Positions 41,900-52,965 of a stretch of 64,000 nt of DNA are shown piece by piece. The first letter of the stretch is position 1. Every line of letters starts with the position of its first letter. The notes beneath the pieces were generated by a model. It was not told the origin of the DNA. It worked only from the letters and a program-made list of their open reading frames with translations, and ran no database searches. The stretch is from Prorocentrum cordatum. Its lineage: Eukaryota > Sar > Dinophyceae > Prorocentrales > Prorocentraceae. The position numbers and the translations under genes are program-made. The stretch covers positions 72,501 through 136,500 of the forward strand of contig CAUYUJ010016909.1 of NCBI GenBank assembly GCA_963575745.1, written 5' to 3'.

Positions 41900-42762
41900 T
41901 GTTGGTTGTTTTTCGGAGTCATAAAAGCAAATTCTTGCCATCACCATTTTTCAATGTCTTTTGGAAGTCGGTATTGGCGGACCTCCGGGCACGCGGCGAC
42001 TAATGATTCGCTTTATTATTTTCCAAGGCCAAATACAAAATTAACAAAAAAAAAAAATGTGTTGGAGCTTTGTAGTAATGTTCGTGCGAACATGTACTCC
42101 CGTTATTTTCGGCATATTCTCATAACGTTATCGAAAGATTACCAAAACAAATTTGAATGTGCAAATGTTTTACAGCATATCACATGTTTGAAACGAGTTG
42201 TGCGCATATGGTGGGCAACTACCAAATAACAAAAAAATGAAAAGCATACCCTTATGTATTTGAAGAGCCGAACCACCATCGCCGTCCAAGCCCAATGCTG
42301 GTTTGAAAACGACCAGTGATGTATCAAAACGAGGAGCTGGCAACGACAATAAACACATGGCGTCGAAAGGCAATTTCTACGTTACCAGCGATGCATTATC
42401 TCGTTAGCTTCGCGTGTGTATTTTTCTTACATTGTGCAGTGAATGTGGGCAATTTCGGCGGTGTAATTGATCATCAAATCTATGTGATGAAATTGATGTT
42501 GTGCAGTCTATGTGGTACAATCAAATGCAATTTATATGATTCATGCTGGCGTGAGAGAAAATACATTCTCAATCGGTCTGGTGGAAAAAAAGAAAAACTC
42601 CGCAAGAACCATTTGATCTTGGCTTTTTGCGCAAAGTGCCTAACGATCGATGCCCTTCAATGATTGGCTGAGCGTAGAACATCGGCACCAAAAGACCCTG
42701 TGTTACGATTGGTTCGCTTTACATTTGCTTCCTTAGAATTGGCAGAAAAAAACAAGCGATCG
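41900..42762. other. Unassigned A+T-rich DNA
   Basis: Two non-repetitive plus frames, 41906-42229 (107 aa) and 42316-42663 (115 aa), show no domain or signal I recognise. Composition differs strongly from the GC-rich part of the window. Confidence 0.4.
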
Positions 42763-44058
42763 CCGTTTAAGAAAAACGCGCAGCAAATTCAAAAAATTAT
42801 GCCGTTTCACTAGACGCAACAACCGTCTCAGAAAAAACGTTTGCCGTTTCAGAAAAAGCGAGACATGTTTCAAAGAAAAAAATTGTCGTTTCAAAATTAG
42901 CGATGCCCGTTTCGCAAAAAGAAGTGCAATTTCTGAGGCAATGGCATTGATATATAAAATTCCAATTCATATGCTCGTTCGGACACGTTCGGACATAATA
43001 TTGGAATAAAACGGGTGCCCCACATTGTGGAAAAAATGCGGGGCTTCGTTATTTTACCGGAATTTGTTCTGGACAGAATATGTCGTCGTACCAACATGTG
43101 ATTATCGATTGAACATTCCACTGTCAACTGGAACCACAGTCAGAGATGGACGAAAATCCGGAGTCGGAACTGGAGTCGGAATCGGAATCGGAAGTGGAGG
43201 AAGACTGAATCGGAATCAAAATCGGAACGGGACGAAAATCCGGAGCTAAAGTCGGAGCACGGAAATCGGAATTAAAGTCAGAAGTGGAGGAGGACCGAAT
43301 CGGAACGGGAGTCGTAGCCGGACGAAAGAAAATCCGGAACCGGAGTCGGAACTGCAGGAGGCCGGAACGGGAAGTGGAATCGAATCGGAATCGGAGTCGG
43401 AACCGGACGAAAATCCGGAGCCAAAGTGGGAGCCGGAGGAGGTCGGAACGGGAGCCGGAAGAGGACCAAACGGGAATCAAAGTCGGGGCCAGACGAAAAT
43501 CCGGACACGGAGTTGGAGCCGGAGGAGGCCGGAGCGGGAATCGAAATCGGAGTCGGAAATGGAGGAAGACCGAATCGGAATCGGAACCGGACGAAAATCC
43601 GGAACCGGAATCGGATCCGGAAGAGACGAACTCTTTCGACGCCTCTCCCGAATCCAACCCTCCCAATCTCATTCACGCCCGCTCCACTCCCCCGTCGTCT
43701 TCCCGCCTCCTCCAACCTCCTCCAACCTCCTCCAACCTCCTCCGCGCTCCTCCCGAAGTAAAGCATGGCCACGCAACAACGACTGTTTCAGAAAAAAAAA
43801 AAAAAAAAAACGGGGGTCCGGGTACACAAATCCAGGGCCGGTCCAAGGTCAGGCCGAAGCTCGGGGGCCCGGACAACAAATCCGGGGTGGGGTATTTTTC
43901 TGAAACCGCGCGCACTTTTTCTGAAACCTCCCACGTTTCTTCTGAAACTGCGCGCCCTTTTTCTGAAATTGCTCAACCTTTTTCTGAAACGGCACGTCTT
44001 TTTTGAAGCCGGTCTTTTTTCTGAAACTGCTGTGCTCTTTTTTTGATGCGGTTGTTGC
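42763..44058. mobile_element. Foldback-like structure with GTTTCAGAAAAA arms
   Basis: The left arm (42763-42922) has repeated GTTTCAGAAAAA words plus GACGCAACAACC (42813-42824). The right arm (43895-44058) has TTTTTCTGAAAC words and ends GCGGTTGTTGC (44048-44058). The arms are inverted copies at word level. Between them lie about 970 bases, including a GGAATCGGA satellite (43140-43640) and a run of A (43790-43811). Foldback transposons have long arms of subterminal repeats like this, but no coding part was seen. Confidence 0.55.
43140..43640. repeat. GGAATCGGAGTCGGA satellite
   Basis: Irregular hexamer-based array (GGAATC, GGAGTC, GGAACC, GACGAAAATCC). The plus frame 43284-44006 (240 aa, Arg/Glu/Ser-rich) follows from it. 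Confidence 0.9.
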
Positions 44059-44875
44059 GGAGGAAAAAAAGGAAAAAAAAACAACGATGGGTGCTGCATT
44101 TTCTTTACACTTGGGATACAGGGTAGAAAAGGCATCCGGCAATACATCTAATATAATATTTGTATTTTTGCCATGCTCACTCGTAAGGGATGGAGAAGAT
44201 GTAGAGATTCATGATTTCGGACTCCGAAAAATATCGTGGAAACTCCGCGGGAACTTCGCTGTAGTGGGAGGGGGCGGGGAATTAGGAACGGGAAAGGAAA
44301 GGTTGAGAATTGCTACGCAAGTGGACCATGCGTCAAAAGACGCCTTGCATCATTGGTTACGTGACGGACATAGGTTTTTCATCCTTACGAAGCCAGGAGG
44401 GCGGCTGTCACCATTTCAATAATTGGTAATAAACGCTCCAATAATCTTGATCGTTTCAATTATCAAATGATCACTTCGTCAATGATAACAATGATTGTTT
44501 CCGCCAGGGCGTCGATTCGTTGCAGAGGGCATTGGGCATGGCATTTGGTGCAGCGTCGGGGCCAATGTCGAGCCGGCATGAAGTTTGACGCGGGGCTTTG
44601 TGTCAGAAGAGAGGGATGGGGAGAAAGTTTCTGGATTCCCACCCGTTTTTTTGGCTTCGGTGGTTTAAAGAGTTTCTTTCCTCCCCAAGCGGACTGGGAG
44701 CTAACCCAAGTCAGTGCGGCCCCACTCCCACCATCGCCCCACTCCCACCATCCATTGCCCCCCCCCAAAAAAAAACATTCTGCCCCCACCATCCCTTGCA
44801 CCCAAACAGTACAACACAGTCTGACTCCAAATTCGAAATATGCGCAACGATCCCGATGCAGCCTCCCCCCACAAT
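44059..44875. other. Unassigned stretch
   Basis: The plus frame 44003-44422 (139 aa) reads into balanced-composition DNA but shows no domain. Confidence 0.35.
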
Positions 44876-44879
44876 CTCT

Positions 44880-45390
44880 GTTAAAAACAATGCAAACGAG
44901 TGCATTTGGCGGCGGCGGTGGCGGCTGCGGCGGGGACAACAATTGCGGCGGTTACGGTGACGGGGGCCATAGTTACGGGCGGCATGATGGGGCGGGGGCG
45001 GCAGCAGCGGCGGCAATGGCAGTGGCGCAAGCGGCGATGGTGGCGGCAACGGTTGCGGCGGCCGTAACTGCGGTGACGGCGATTTGGCAGCAGGGGCAGC
45101 GCCCACAAATCCCATTCAATGGCAACCGAAATGGTCCAAGAGGCCTGAATACTGTTCTGCACGGTTATTCTGGTGCATTAAAGCGCCGTGGTGCATACAG
45201 GCATTCCGACACACGACACGGCTGATATGGTATACGCAATCGCTGCGGTGCACGAGAAATATTGTCCCGACTGGCCCGGTAGCACATTGACGCTGTGTGG
45301 CACGCAATTGTTATGGTGTACATAGGCGGTGGTGTACATAATCGTTGTGGTGCATTCAGCATTGTGATGCACACAAGCGTTATGATAGAA
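44880..45390. repeat. GGC-rich array and GTGGTGCAYA minisatellite
   Basis: 44900-45090 is (GGC/GCG)-rich and would code Gly/Ala-rich peptide. 45165-45385 has spaced repeats of GTTRTGGTGYAYAYA with GCG. A (TA)n run follows at 45506-45526. Confidence 0.7.
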
Positions 45391-46560
45391 ATCGATATTT
45401 ACATGCTGACGTTACCCGTCTTCCGTCATTCCTAGGCGTTCCCCACACGCCGCCGGCACCAAACAAAACGAGATTGACCCCTTTGGTTGCCATGATCAAC
45501 CCAGAATATATATATATATATATATACATATAAAGACTTCAGCTGCGTCCGCGCGCGCGATGATTATGAACGACGAACGCCAAGCCACGCGCGGACCAGA
45601 CTCTTACGCGGATTCCGACGCGGATCCCAACATGCACGGCGGCAATGCCCGGAGTGCACTAAGGGAGGAGCGTTACGTCACGGGGGGGTCGGAACGGGGG
45701 CCATGATGCCCGTCATGCCCCGAAGAATAAAAAACATTTTTTTGATTCACGCAAATTTACTTGCATGGCGCTCGCCCCCCCTCTCCCCCCTCGCTCCTCT
45801 ACCAGCGAATACTAGGGTGCCAATGCCTTTCGACTTGCGTGATTTCCGCACCCCACCCTCCACGCGCTTGCTTCAGGCACAGCCCCCCCCCCCCCTCCCC
45901 CTGTCCATACAAGTAAACTTGCCAGAAACAAAAAAAAAAAACGGGTTCTTGGACGCACGCAACGGGGCTTTCTTGGCAACCCCTTGCGCGATTCTTGGAA
46001 CTTCCGGGGGCCTCGACCTCGAAATGCTTGCGCTCTTCGGGCCTTTTTGGGTACTTTTCGGAGCTCTCTTGTCGCTCATTCGGGGCTCTCTTGAATTATC
46101 TGGGGGGCCTCCTGACCGTCTCTCCGCTTCTTTCTTGGCGCCCTCTTTGGCCGTCTTGGAGCGATTTAAATGGCCTTTCATGCCGTCCGGGATCGAGGGG
46201 AGGCGGAATACGCGAGAGTGCAAACAATATTTCTCAAAACATCAAAAATTATATTTTATTTGGGCCGCCCTTGGACAAATATGGCCGCGTTGTCGGCCGT
46301 CTTGAAGCCATCTTTGGGGTGACCAGAGTTTCTTCAAAATGTTCTGATAATCTTCAGGGCCCTCTTGGCGTGTCGTGGCGCGTTTGGGAGCGGGCCCGGG
46401 CAGCCCCGGGAGCCTTGGGACCCCCCTAATATCATCAACAACTAAATCGCTTATAATATTGAGTGACGCCGGTGACGCAAATTCTGAAAATACCGATCGC
46501 ATCAATGAATTTGTGGGGTTTGGAAGGCGAGTTCTAACAAGCGTGACAGATCTGACCAAA
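45391..46560. other. CCAAGA island (minus) in unassigned DNA
   Basis: 45975-46430 is a CCAAGA-type island in minus orientation (GGGGGCCTC, CTTGGAACTTCC...). The rest shows no gene. Confidence 0.5.
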
Positions 46561-46690
46561 CATAATTTCCTTTTTTTCCTTTTCTTCCTCTTTCCCCTTC
46601 TTCCTCGTCTTCTTTCTCCTCCTTTGTCTCCTCCTCCTCTTTTTTCTTCTCCTTCTCCTATCCTCCTCTTCTGCCTCCTCCTGAAACGGG
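46561..46690. repeat. TTC/TCC-rich tract
   Basis: Pyrimidine tract (CTTTTCTTCCTC...). Confidence 0.85.
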
Positions 46691-46699
46691 CGGGCCTGA

Positions 46700-46915
46700 T
46701 CATATTGAAAACACTCTCCTGTTATAATTGACACGGGTCGGCTCGGTTATTTTCCCGTTGCTATTATCATTGCTATTACATTGGGTAAGCCTAGTTACTG
46801 AAACATGATTTATTATTCTTAGAACAGGTGGGTCCGGTTGCTGAAATTAATTATCTTTAACAAATGGGCCCGGTTATTCAAACACTTTTCTTTGTTATTG
46901 AAATGTGTGGGTCCG
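46700..46915. other. GGGTCCGGTTATTGAAA short repeats
   Basis: Three to four spaced copies of GGTCGGCTCGGTTATTTT / GGGTCCGGTTGCTGAAATTA / GGGCCCGGTTATTCAAACAC in A+T-rich DNA. Confidence 0.6.
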
Positions 46916-47079
46916 AACCCGGGGGTTCGGGGGACACAGATATTACAATAACAATTATGTTCTTCACACGCTGTTATTCTCATACGTGCGCGGAATGCGG
47001 TCACGGCAATGGCGCGGTAATGAGCATACAAGACATTCGCGTCGCCGAACAAAACCAAAAACTCCCTTGGCTGGAGGTT

Positions 47080-47460
47080 GTCATCATACTCGTCGTCATT
47101 ACCGTCATCGTCAACGTCGGCGGCGACGGCAACAACGCAGGGGTTATCGTCATCTTCGTTATCACCGCAATCGCGATCGTCATCGTAACCGTCGTTGCCG
47201 TCGACATCGCCGTCGTCATCGTACTCGTCGTCGTCATCGCCGTCGACGCCGTCGCTGACGTCCCCGCCGTCGTCGTCGCCCTCATCCTCGTTCTCGTCCT
47301 CGTCCTCGTCCTCATCGTGGCCGTCCTCAGTCGTCGTTGCTATTGCCACCGTCGCCGTAGTTATCGTCGCCGTCACCGTCGTTGCCATCGTCATCATCGC
47401 CGCCGCCGTCATCGCCGTTATCGACGTCGTTGCCGTCATCGTCACCGTTGTCGCCTGCCC
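47080..47460. repeat. GTC/ATC-based array
   Basis: Degenerate (GTCATCGTC GCCGTC)n. Frames read as poly-Val/Ile (plus) and Asp/Gly-rich (minus). Confidence 0.93.
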
Positions 47461-47639
47461 TCCCTCTGGAGGGTACGAAGGGGGGTTCGAATCCCCCACC
47501 CCCTTGAACCAAAGGGAAGGAAGGACTCTGAACCCCTCCCCCTCCAAACGCCCACAGAACGCGTTATTTCACATGAGAGAACGAACACATGGCAAAACCA
47601 AGAGTAACATCAATAATGGTTCACATGGTATCCATGGCT

Positions 47640-48900
47640 GACCATAGCATATTTTTCTGATATAATCATAGCGCTCATTTACGTTGGTCGGAATTGCTTG
47701 TGCGCTAGGGTGTTCTATTTCATCACATGTCGTCAACGTCGAGGACAAATCGTCTCGTATCTCGTCCAGTCCCGGAAACGGGAAATATAGAAACAAATCA
47801 AATCAACTGCTCATGGTAAATTGTGAAATGATGTGCGCAAAAAACCTTGAAGTGTTGAACTCGGTGCTGGGTTATTGAATCCGTTGTCTCCCAGAACTTT
47901 GCAGGTAAGTGTTTGCGCAACTTGTGTCATCACTTTCAAGTTGTGGTTCCCTCCACTTTTGTGCTTGCACCTCTAGGGGATTCACATCACACACATACTG
48001 TATAACCAAACAACGACTCGGCTTTGTCTTGATGCCGCAAGGCTGACTTAGCTATATGACCCCTGCCCAAGTAGATAATGTAGTTGATCTAGCCAGTGTA
48101 CTCGACGACCACAACCCAACATCTGTAGGTACTAGTGCAGTTGAATACCCTGAACGTCAATCAGTTTAGGTTGGCCACACTTCGTGTGCAAGCTGACCGT
48201 ATGCTTGATCCCACTGTGCGCGATGCTTTTTCTCGCTATGGGGCTGCTGTTCAAGAACCTGAGTAGGCCGAGTCGACCGCTGCACATTGTGTTCGGGTGG
48301 ATGCCCACCTTGTGGAGTTTACGAAAGGAGCATCTGTTGCCGGAGGGCCCCAGCCGCCAGGACTAGGTTAATGAAGGTACGCTTGCACATCTGGAGCCCC
48401 GAAATAATTTCAGGGCCACTCATAAGACCTGGACCAGGAAGGTTCCTCGCGACCTGCTGCGATTTTTGTTTCAGGCTTGGTCCACAGTGGGATTTCTGGA
48501 GCATCCAAATCGTTTGGGCCGACTTCGGCTCCGCAGTGGTGCCTACCTGGTGAAGGAGGGCACGCCCGCGCTGACGCCGACAGGTGGACGCGGGCGTTGG
48601 CTACAACACTTTTTCTTTGCTGAGCAAGAGCTCGGCATTTGTACTCTGGCGACGAGTTTCGTGTCGAGTCGCGAACTGGATACCATCGATTTGGAGGTAC
48701 GTTGCCATGCGTCTGCCTACTCTTGAACATTCCCAGTGCGTGAGCCAATGGGCTGGACAATGTTCCTGAGGCCATCTTGGAAACGTGTCCTCAAATGCGC
48801 TTTAGGCTTTTTTTCCCCCTGGTCATGAAGAATATGATTTGTCTTCATAGGCCTCGAGTTCGCGGCTGCCCGAGATTTGCAAGAAGGGGAAGCCCAACAA
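47640..48900 (+). other. Weakly coding stretch upstream of the retroelement relic
   Basis: Plus frames here are short but not low-complexity: for example LATLRVQADRMLDPTVRDAF near 48165-48225 and HPNRLGRLRLRSGAYL near 48500. It is probably the decayed 5' part of the element at 48938-51060. I could not recognise a reverse transcriptase in it. Confidence 0.4.
47905..47976 (+). other. Possible 72-bp intron
   Basis: GCAG/GTAAGTGTTT donor and a pyrimidine-rich TTTTGTGCTTGCACCTCTAG acceptor, in the right order and strand for the retroelement relic downstream. No exon frame could be confirmed on both sides, so chance is quite possible. Confidence 0.25.
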
Positions 48901-49166
48901 GTGTGCATGCAATCGTTAGGTTGCTATTGGACTCCAGGTGCTGGCCGTTTATAGCCTTTCCTGGAAGCGCCTACCACTGCGATATTTTACCAAGTTATAT
49001 CAGCATGCCCCGTCGGCCCTATTTGGGCTTATTCGTGATACGTCGGCTCCCAAACGTTATTGGTTCAATGCTGTCCTGGAGGATCTACGGTGGCTCCGTT
49101 CTCTGGTCTCCAGGCTAAGAACTCCCCAGGCCCTATTCTGACCTTGGAATTTGGGAGAAGAAATTC

Positions 49167-49679
49167 TTGGACGTGGTCAACACTAGGCTGACCATGTTCG
49201 GTCTGGGGTGGACGCGCACGTCCGCTGGGCTTGTCATGTCGTGGATGCCACGAAGCGTACACATCTCTGTGTTCCAGCATGCTGTTCATATAGGTATACC
49301 ATCAGATTTACCACCATATTTATCCCTGAAGCCGGCACCTGTGCCTGTTGTGCATCGCTGTCCGTTTTGTCCTTTCTCCTCGGCGAAGTGTTCCGCTGCG
49401 AAGCAGCACATTGCCCGCCTCCATCATCAACAACACTCTGTGGCTGCTCGGTATATTCATCCATATAGATGTCCGACATGTTTGACCCGATGCAATTCGG
49501 TGAAGCTTAGTATCGACTATCTCTGCCCTGTCTTACTTCACCCAGAGGCCCCTGAAATTCTGAAGGAAGTGCATGCTTTGAGGGCCCTGGAACGACGGGA
49601 TGCTCAACAAAAAGGGGCCATGAAAAGAGGGGAATGCCTGCCTGCCTATCGGGTTCCTGGGCCCCGCAGTGGGCCTTAA
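49167..49679 (+). pseudogene. Retroelement zinc-finger segment
   Basis: The 170-aa open frame carries HRCPFCPFSSAKCSAAKQHI then ARLHH, a C-x2-C-x12-H-x4-H finger, at residues about 63-87. A second C-x2-C (YRCPTCLTRCNS) follows without its His pair. Such finger pairs are common near the C-terminus of dinoflagellate LINE proteins and probably bind the element RNA. The frame starts inside the relic with no real start codon; the upstream segment (48938-49141) is in another frame. Confidence 0.7.
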
Positions 49680-49795
49680 ATGACACAGCTGCTCCACGTG
49701 GATGCCTGGAATGACTTTCCCGAGCAGTTGACTGATGTTTAATAGGATCCTCGACAAGAGCCCCCTCCTGAAGATGATATCAATGTGCTATCCTT

Positions 49796-51055
49796 GCGTT
49801 TTTGCACCTGTTCTCGGGAGCCAGGCGGGATGGGGATGTGCAGGAAGAATTGGAACGGGTTCTTGTGCACGGGCCTGTGACCATCATCGTGATCTCCTGT
49901 GATGTGGCGTGTGACCCGGTGAATGGTGACCTCATTCGTGGTGATCTTGTGCAGCAGCGGATGCTTGCCATCGCTCGGACGTTCATTCCCTGAGCTTTTT
50001 TCGGTGTCGTGCGTGGTTTTCGCCACATGATCAAGGATGCTCCTCGATGGTCCTCGCCGAAAGAAAAATGCACACGTCCGAACGATGCCAAGGATGGAAT
50101 CTGCTTCCGTGACCAGGCCGTGCTATCGCTCTCATTGGAGGCCCGCCCTGCGAGCCATAGTCCGCCGCACGGTGGCAGGAGCTCAGCAAGCTGCAGATCG
50201 GTGTCGTCCCCCCGCTCATCGGCCGTACGCTGAAGCATCATGGGGGGTCGACCTGATGCAGGTACAGTCGGACTCGATTGGACGGGGCACGGGAGAGGAC
50301 ACGAGACCCTCTCCGAGGGGCACACGGCCACAGGAACGCAGGAGGCACAGGTCGCGAGCCACTGGACACGAGGGCACCCTTGGTCTGGCAGGGTCGACCC
50401 TACTGATCCGGGCCGACTGCATTCCGCAGCACCAGCAGCTGTCCATCGGCTCTCAGCTCCCGGCCAGTTGAGGTGCCTCGAGGTAGGAGCCTGTGCAGGT
50501 CGAACGAACGAACCACCACTGCGGACAGCCGTCCGAGCCTGCTCGAGACCTGGTGGAGGAGGCCTATGGACTACACGCGATCATGCATATGGACAGCGAG
50601 ACAATAAAACAAATCTGTGACGGAGGAGGGGACATCCTGAAACTGCCCACTGGGAAGAACGTGCCCCCAATTCGTGGAAGCCTGGCCTGCCACGTGTTGT
50701 GCCTTCCGTGCTGCTCCCCCCTCCTGGACGGTCTCTTTTGACCAGTGTGTGTACGGCCAGGTCAGTAAAGTTACCACTGCTTATCTGTGTATTCGGTTGG
50801 ATTCACTTGTAGAGGAGATCCAGGGACGAGGGAGAGGGGGCCGCTGTGACCATCCCAAAAAGACCCACACCACCCTCCTCGGTATTGATCTTGCCACAGG
50901 TAAGTGGTGCACGGCGCCCAAGAAAAGGTATTCTCAGGACCTATGTGCTGCCATGGCGAGATCTGTGGCTGTGTATGCTACAGACGCTTACAGACCTTGT
51001 TATCCAAATGAGCATTTTTCAGCCTATGGATTTAGATGTAGATTTACATAGATAC
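49796..51055 (+). pseudogene. Methyltransferase-like domain of the retroelement, split and broken
   Basis: Near 49799 FLHLFSGARRDGDVQEEL resembles the glycine-rich motif I (x-L-F-S-G) of cytosine methyltransferases, followed by IIVISCDVACDPVNGDL with the acidic end of the next strand. After the inserted element, ALIGGPPCEP then a stop and SAARW (50125-50170) match motif IV with its Pro-Cys pair. The stop (TAG, 50158-50160) stands where the related sequences have Trp. The tail FDQCVYGQVSKVTTAYLCIR to GKWCTAPKKRYSQDLC (50737-50960) is in the same frame as GGPPC. A link between retroelements and cytosine methyltransferases is known in some eukaryotes; activity for this domain is not known to me, and this copy is dead. 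Confidence 0.6.
49969..50090. mobile_element. CCATCGCTCGGACGT miniature element, copy 3, inside retroelement
   Basis: Ends CCATCGCTCGGACGTTCATT and CACACGTCCGAACGATGCCA inverted. It separates the motif I-like and motif IV-like parts of the methyltransferase-like relic, so it inserted after the retroelement did. Confidence 0.88.
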
Positions 51056-51060
51056 GCTGA

Positions 51061-51440
51061 AGAGACTGCGGAAGACACGGCTGATATAGAACTTGATTTT
51101 GCTAGCTTCGGAACGGGGGGGCCATATACGTTTTGACCTTCCCCGAACCGCGTCTATCACGCCCGATGCGCCTGAGAACAAGATGGTGGAGCCCCCTTCA
51201 GGTTCCCCCCCAAGACTCCCAGACGCCAACTGACGCCTCAGACAAAATTCAGAAGGTGTGCCAAACTCCCAGGATCTGGACGCCCGAAATGGGTACGGAA
51301 AGAATGGGCACAACGCCCAACAACACATGTTTTTGTCTTCAGTGGACACAGGCCGCGGCGACGCTGACAAGGAGTCCTGTTCAAGATGAACAAGAATCGC
51401 TGTTGATCTTTGTGCCGACTCTTTTCGTACTCCGGGTTTC
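51061..51440. other. Unassigned stretch
   Basis: No domain; probably 3' flank of the retroelement. Confidence 0.35.
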
Positions 51441-52135
51441 TTAGTAAGCGTGGGGGGTACCCCCCCGACGGGAGTCAACCTCGCCTCGTCGTCGCGCCTG
51501 ACCGGGGTCGGAGCGCCTTCGGCGCGCGGTAGCTGCCCGCGACGGGGGTCGATGTGGGGTTGTCGGCGGGGGTGACGCCCCCCCGACGCTTTTCAAGAAA
51601 TTCGGAATACCCATTTCGATCGCCCCGGCATGATTTGCTGCACCGAGCCCGCGGCGGCGACCGCGAACCCCGCAGCCCGACGCCGCCGTGCTGCTCCCCC
51701 CTCTTCGGGCTGCGCAGGTCGTCCTCCGCCCCCCGGTGCCCGCCGCGCCCCCCCCCAGACGGGCTCCCTGGGCGGCCGACGCACGCCGTCGGGGGGCGGC
51801 CAGGAGAGGGGGGGGTGGCCGGGAGGGGGGGGCGGCCAGGAGGGGGGGGGGGGGCCCAGGAGGGGGGGGCGTCCAGGAGAGGGAGCGTTCAGGGGGGGAG
51901 GGGGGGAGGGGAGCGCAAGGGGGAGCGCAAATCGTGGGCCGATGCGCGTGCGCGGACGAGGGGGGGGTGGGGCAGGGGGGGGGGGGTGGAAGTAAGAAGG
52001 GGGGGCCTGGATATCCGGGGAGATACCATGGCCCCATCATGAGACCCACCCCCGTGCCAGTCATCCTCCCCCCTCCTGGACGCCCCCGAACGTCGTGATT
52101 TGTTCAAATCATTTTGAACAGCGAGGGGATGTCGG
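51441..52135. other. G-run-rich stretch with module shared with 29 kb
   Basis: 51790-51990 is packed with runs of 7-13 G, which can form quadruplexes. 51988-52075 matches 29220-29310. 52088-52130 starts like a GTCGTGATTTGTTC-family repeat. Confidence 0.6.
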
Positions 52136-52217
52136 GGTCAGCATCCTCCTGCAGCCCCAGGCTCAGGGCTCAGTGCCTGGCACCGCGCTTCTCCCCGGGG
52201 GTTGCGGCGGACCTTCC

Positions 52218-52220
52218 CTA

Positions 52221-52259
<39 letters not shown>

Positions 52260-52395
52260 TATTTTGCCAGCGCGTGGCCATTCCTCGAGCCTCGAATCCT
52301 GGTGGTCCTCCTCCTCCTCCTCCTCCTTTTCCTCCTCCTCCTCCGATTCCTCCTCCACCTCCTCCTCCTCCTTCCCTCCCTCCCTCCCTCCCTCC
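52218..52395. repeat. CT repeat and TCC array
   Basis: (CT)n at 52220-52260, TCC at 52309-52370, then CCTCCCTCC. Confidence 0.95.
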
Positions 52396-52546
52396 CCTTC
52401 CGCGGCGCGCACGGGGAAGAGGGGAGGCAGAGATCAGAGAGGGGGGGGACGACGGCGCAAAGCCGCTCACCAGAGGCCCGCGCGGAAGGCACAAGCACGG
52501 GGGGCGGAGGTTGTGCAGCAGTGCTCGAGCTAAGCCATGCTGTGTG

Positions 52547-52690
52547 AACGTTTTCTTATTCGGCATTTCGACAATTGGCGGAAGGGGAGGGGAGGGGGGG
52601 GCCTCTGCTCGTGAACGTTTTCCTACTCGGCGTTTCGGCACTGGGCGGAATGGGGGGGAGGGGGGGGGGTCTGGCTCCGGACCTCTGCTT
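52547..52690. repeat. About 67-bp tandem duplication
   Basis: GAACGTTTTCTTATTCGGCA...TTTCGACAATTGGCGGAA against GAACGTTTTCCTACTCGGCG...TTTCGGCACTGGGCGGAA, each followed by a G run. Confidence 0.8.
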
Positions 52691-52965
52691 AGCGCGACTG
52701 TTTGGAACAGTGCATCCTATGGGGGAGACTCCGCCTGCTCGAAACAGGCGCCGAGAAAACAGCCAAGATCTAATCCATTGGGGGGAAGGGGGGGTGCGAG
52801 GGCCCGCGCCGATCGGCAAAACAGTGCACAAGACAACGACGACTTTTCGTTCTCGTCCTGCCCTTGCTTTGCTTCGCTCCGTCTCCCCGCCGCTTTGCGC
52901 TGCAGAACGAAGAGCCCAAACGAAAACACGGCCCACGAGATCGCCCAAACAACGTTCAGCTTTAA

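Larger units (their letters stand above)
48938..51060 (+). mobile_element. 3' part of a second dinoflagellate retroelement
   Basis: Plus-strand protein relics in order: FTKLYQHAPSALFGLI...VLEDLRWLRSL (48938-49141), zinc finger (49330-49470), methyltransferase-like motifs (49796-50190) and a tail FDQCVYGQVSKVTTAYLCIR (about 50737-51050). The order and these phrases match segments I know from dinoflagellate retroelement polyproteins. Frames shift several times, and a 120-bp element is inserted at 49969-50090. Start, end and any target-site duplication are unknown. Confidence 0.7.

Noticed and set aside
42316-42663. 115-aa plus frame in A+T-rich DNA as a gene
   Set aside because: No domain, no clear start context and A+T-rich composition that leaves frames open by chance; kept only as part of an unassigned stretch.
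43284-44006. 240-aa Arg/Glu/Ser-rich plus frame
   Set aside because: Produced by the GGAATCGGA satellite and the TTTCTGAAAC repeats; no independent sign of coding.
47440-47515. tRNA-like GGGGGGTTCGAATCCCCC arm
   Set aside because: It has the T-arm look, but I could not find a matching acceptor stem, D-arm or anticodon arm upstream; the sequence before it is GTC array.
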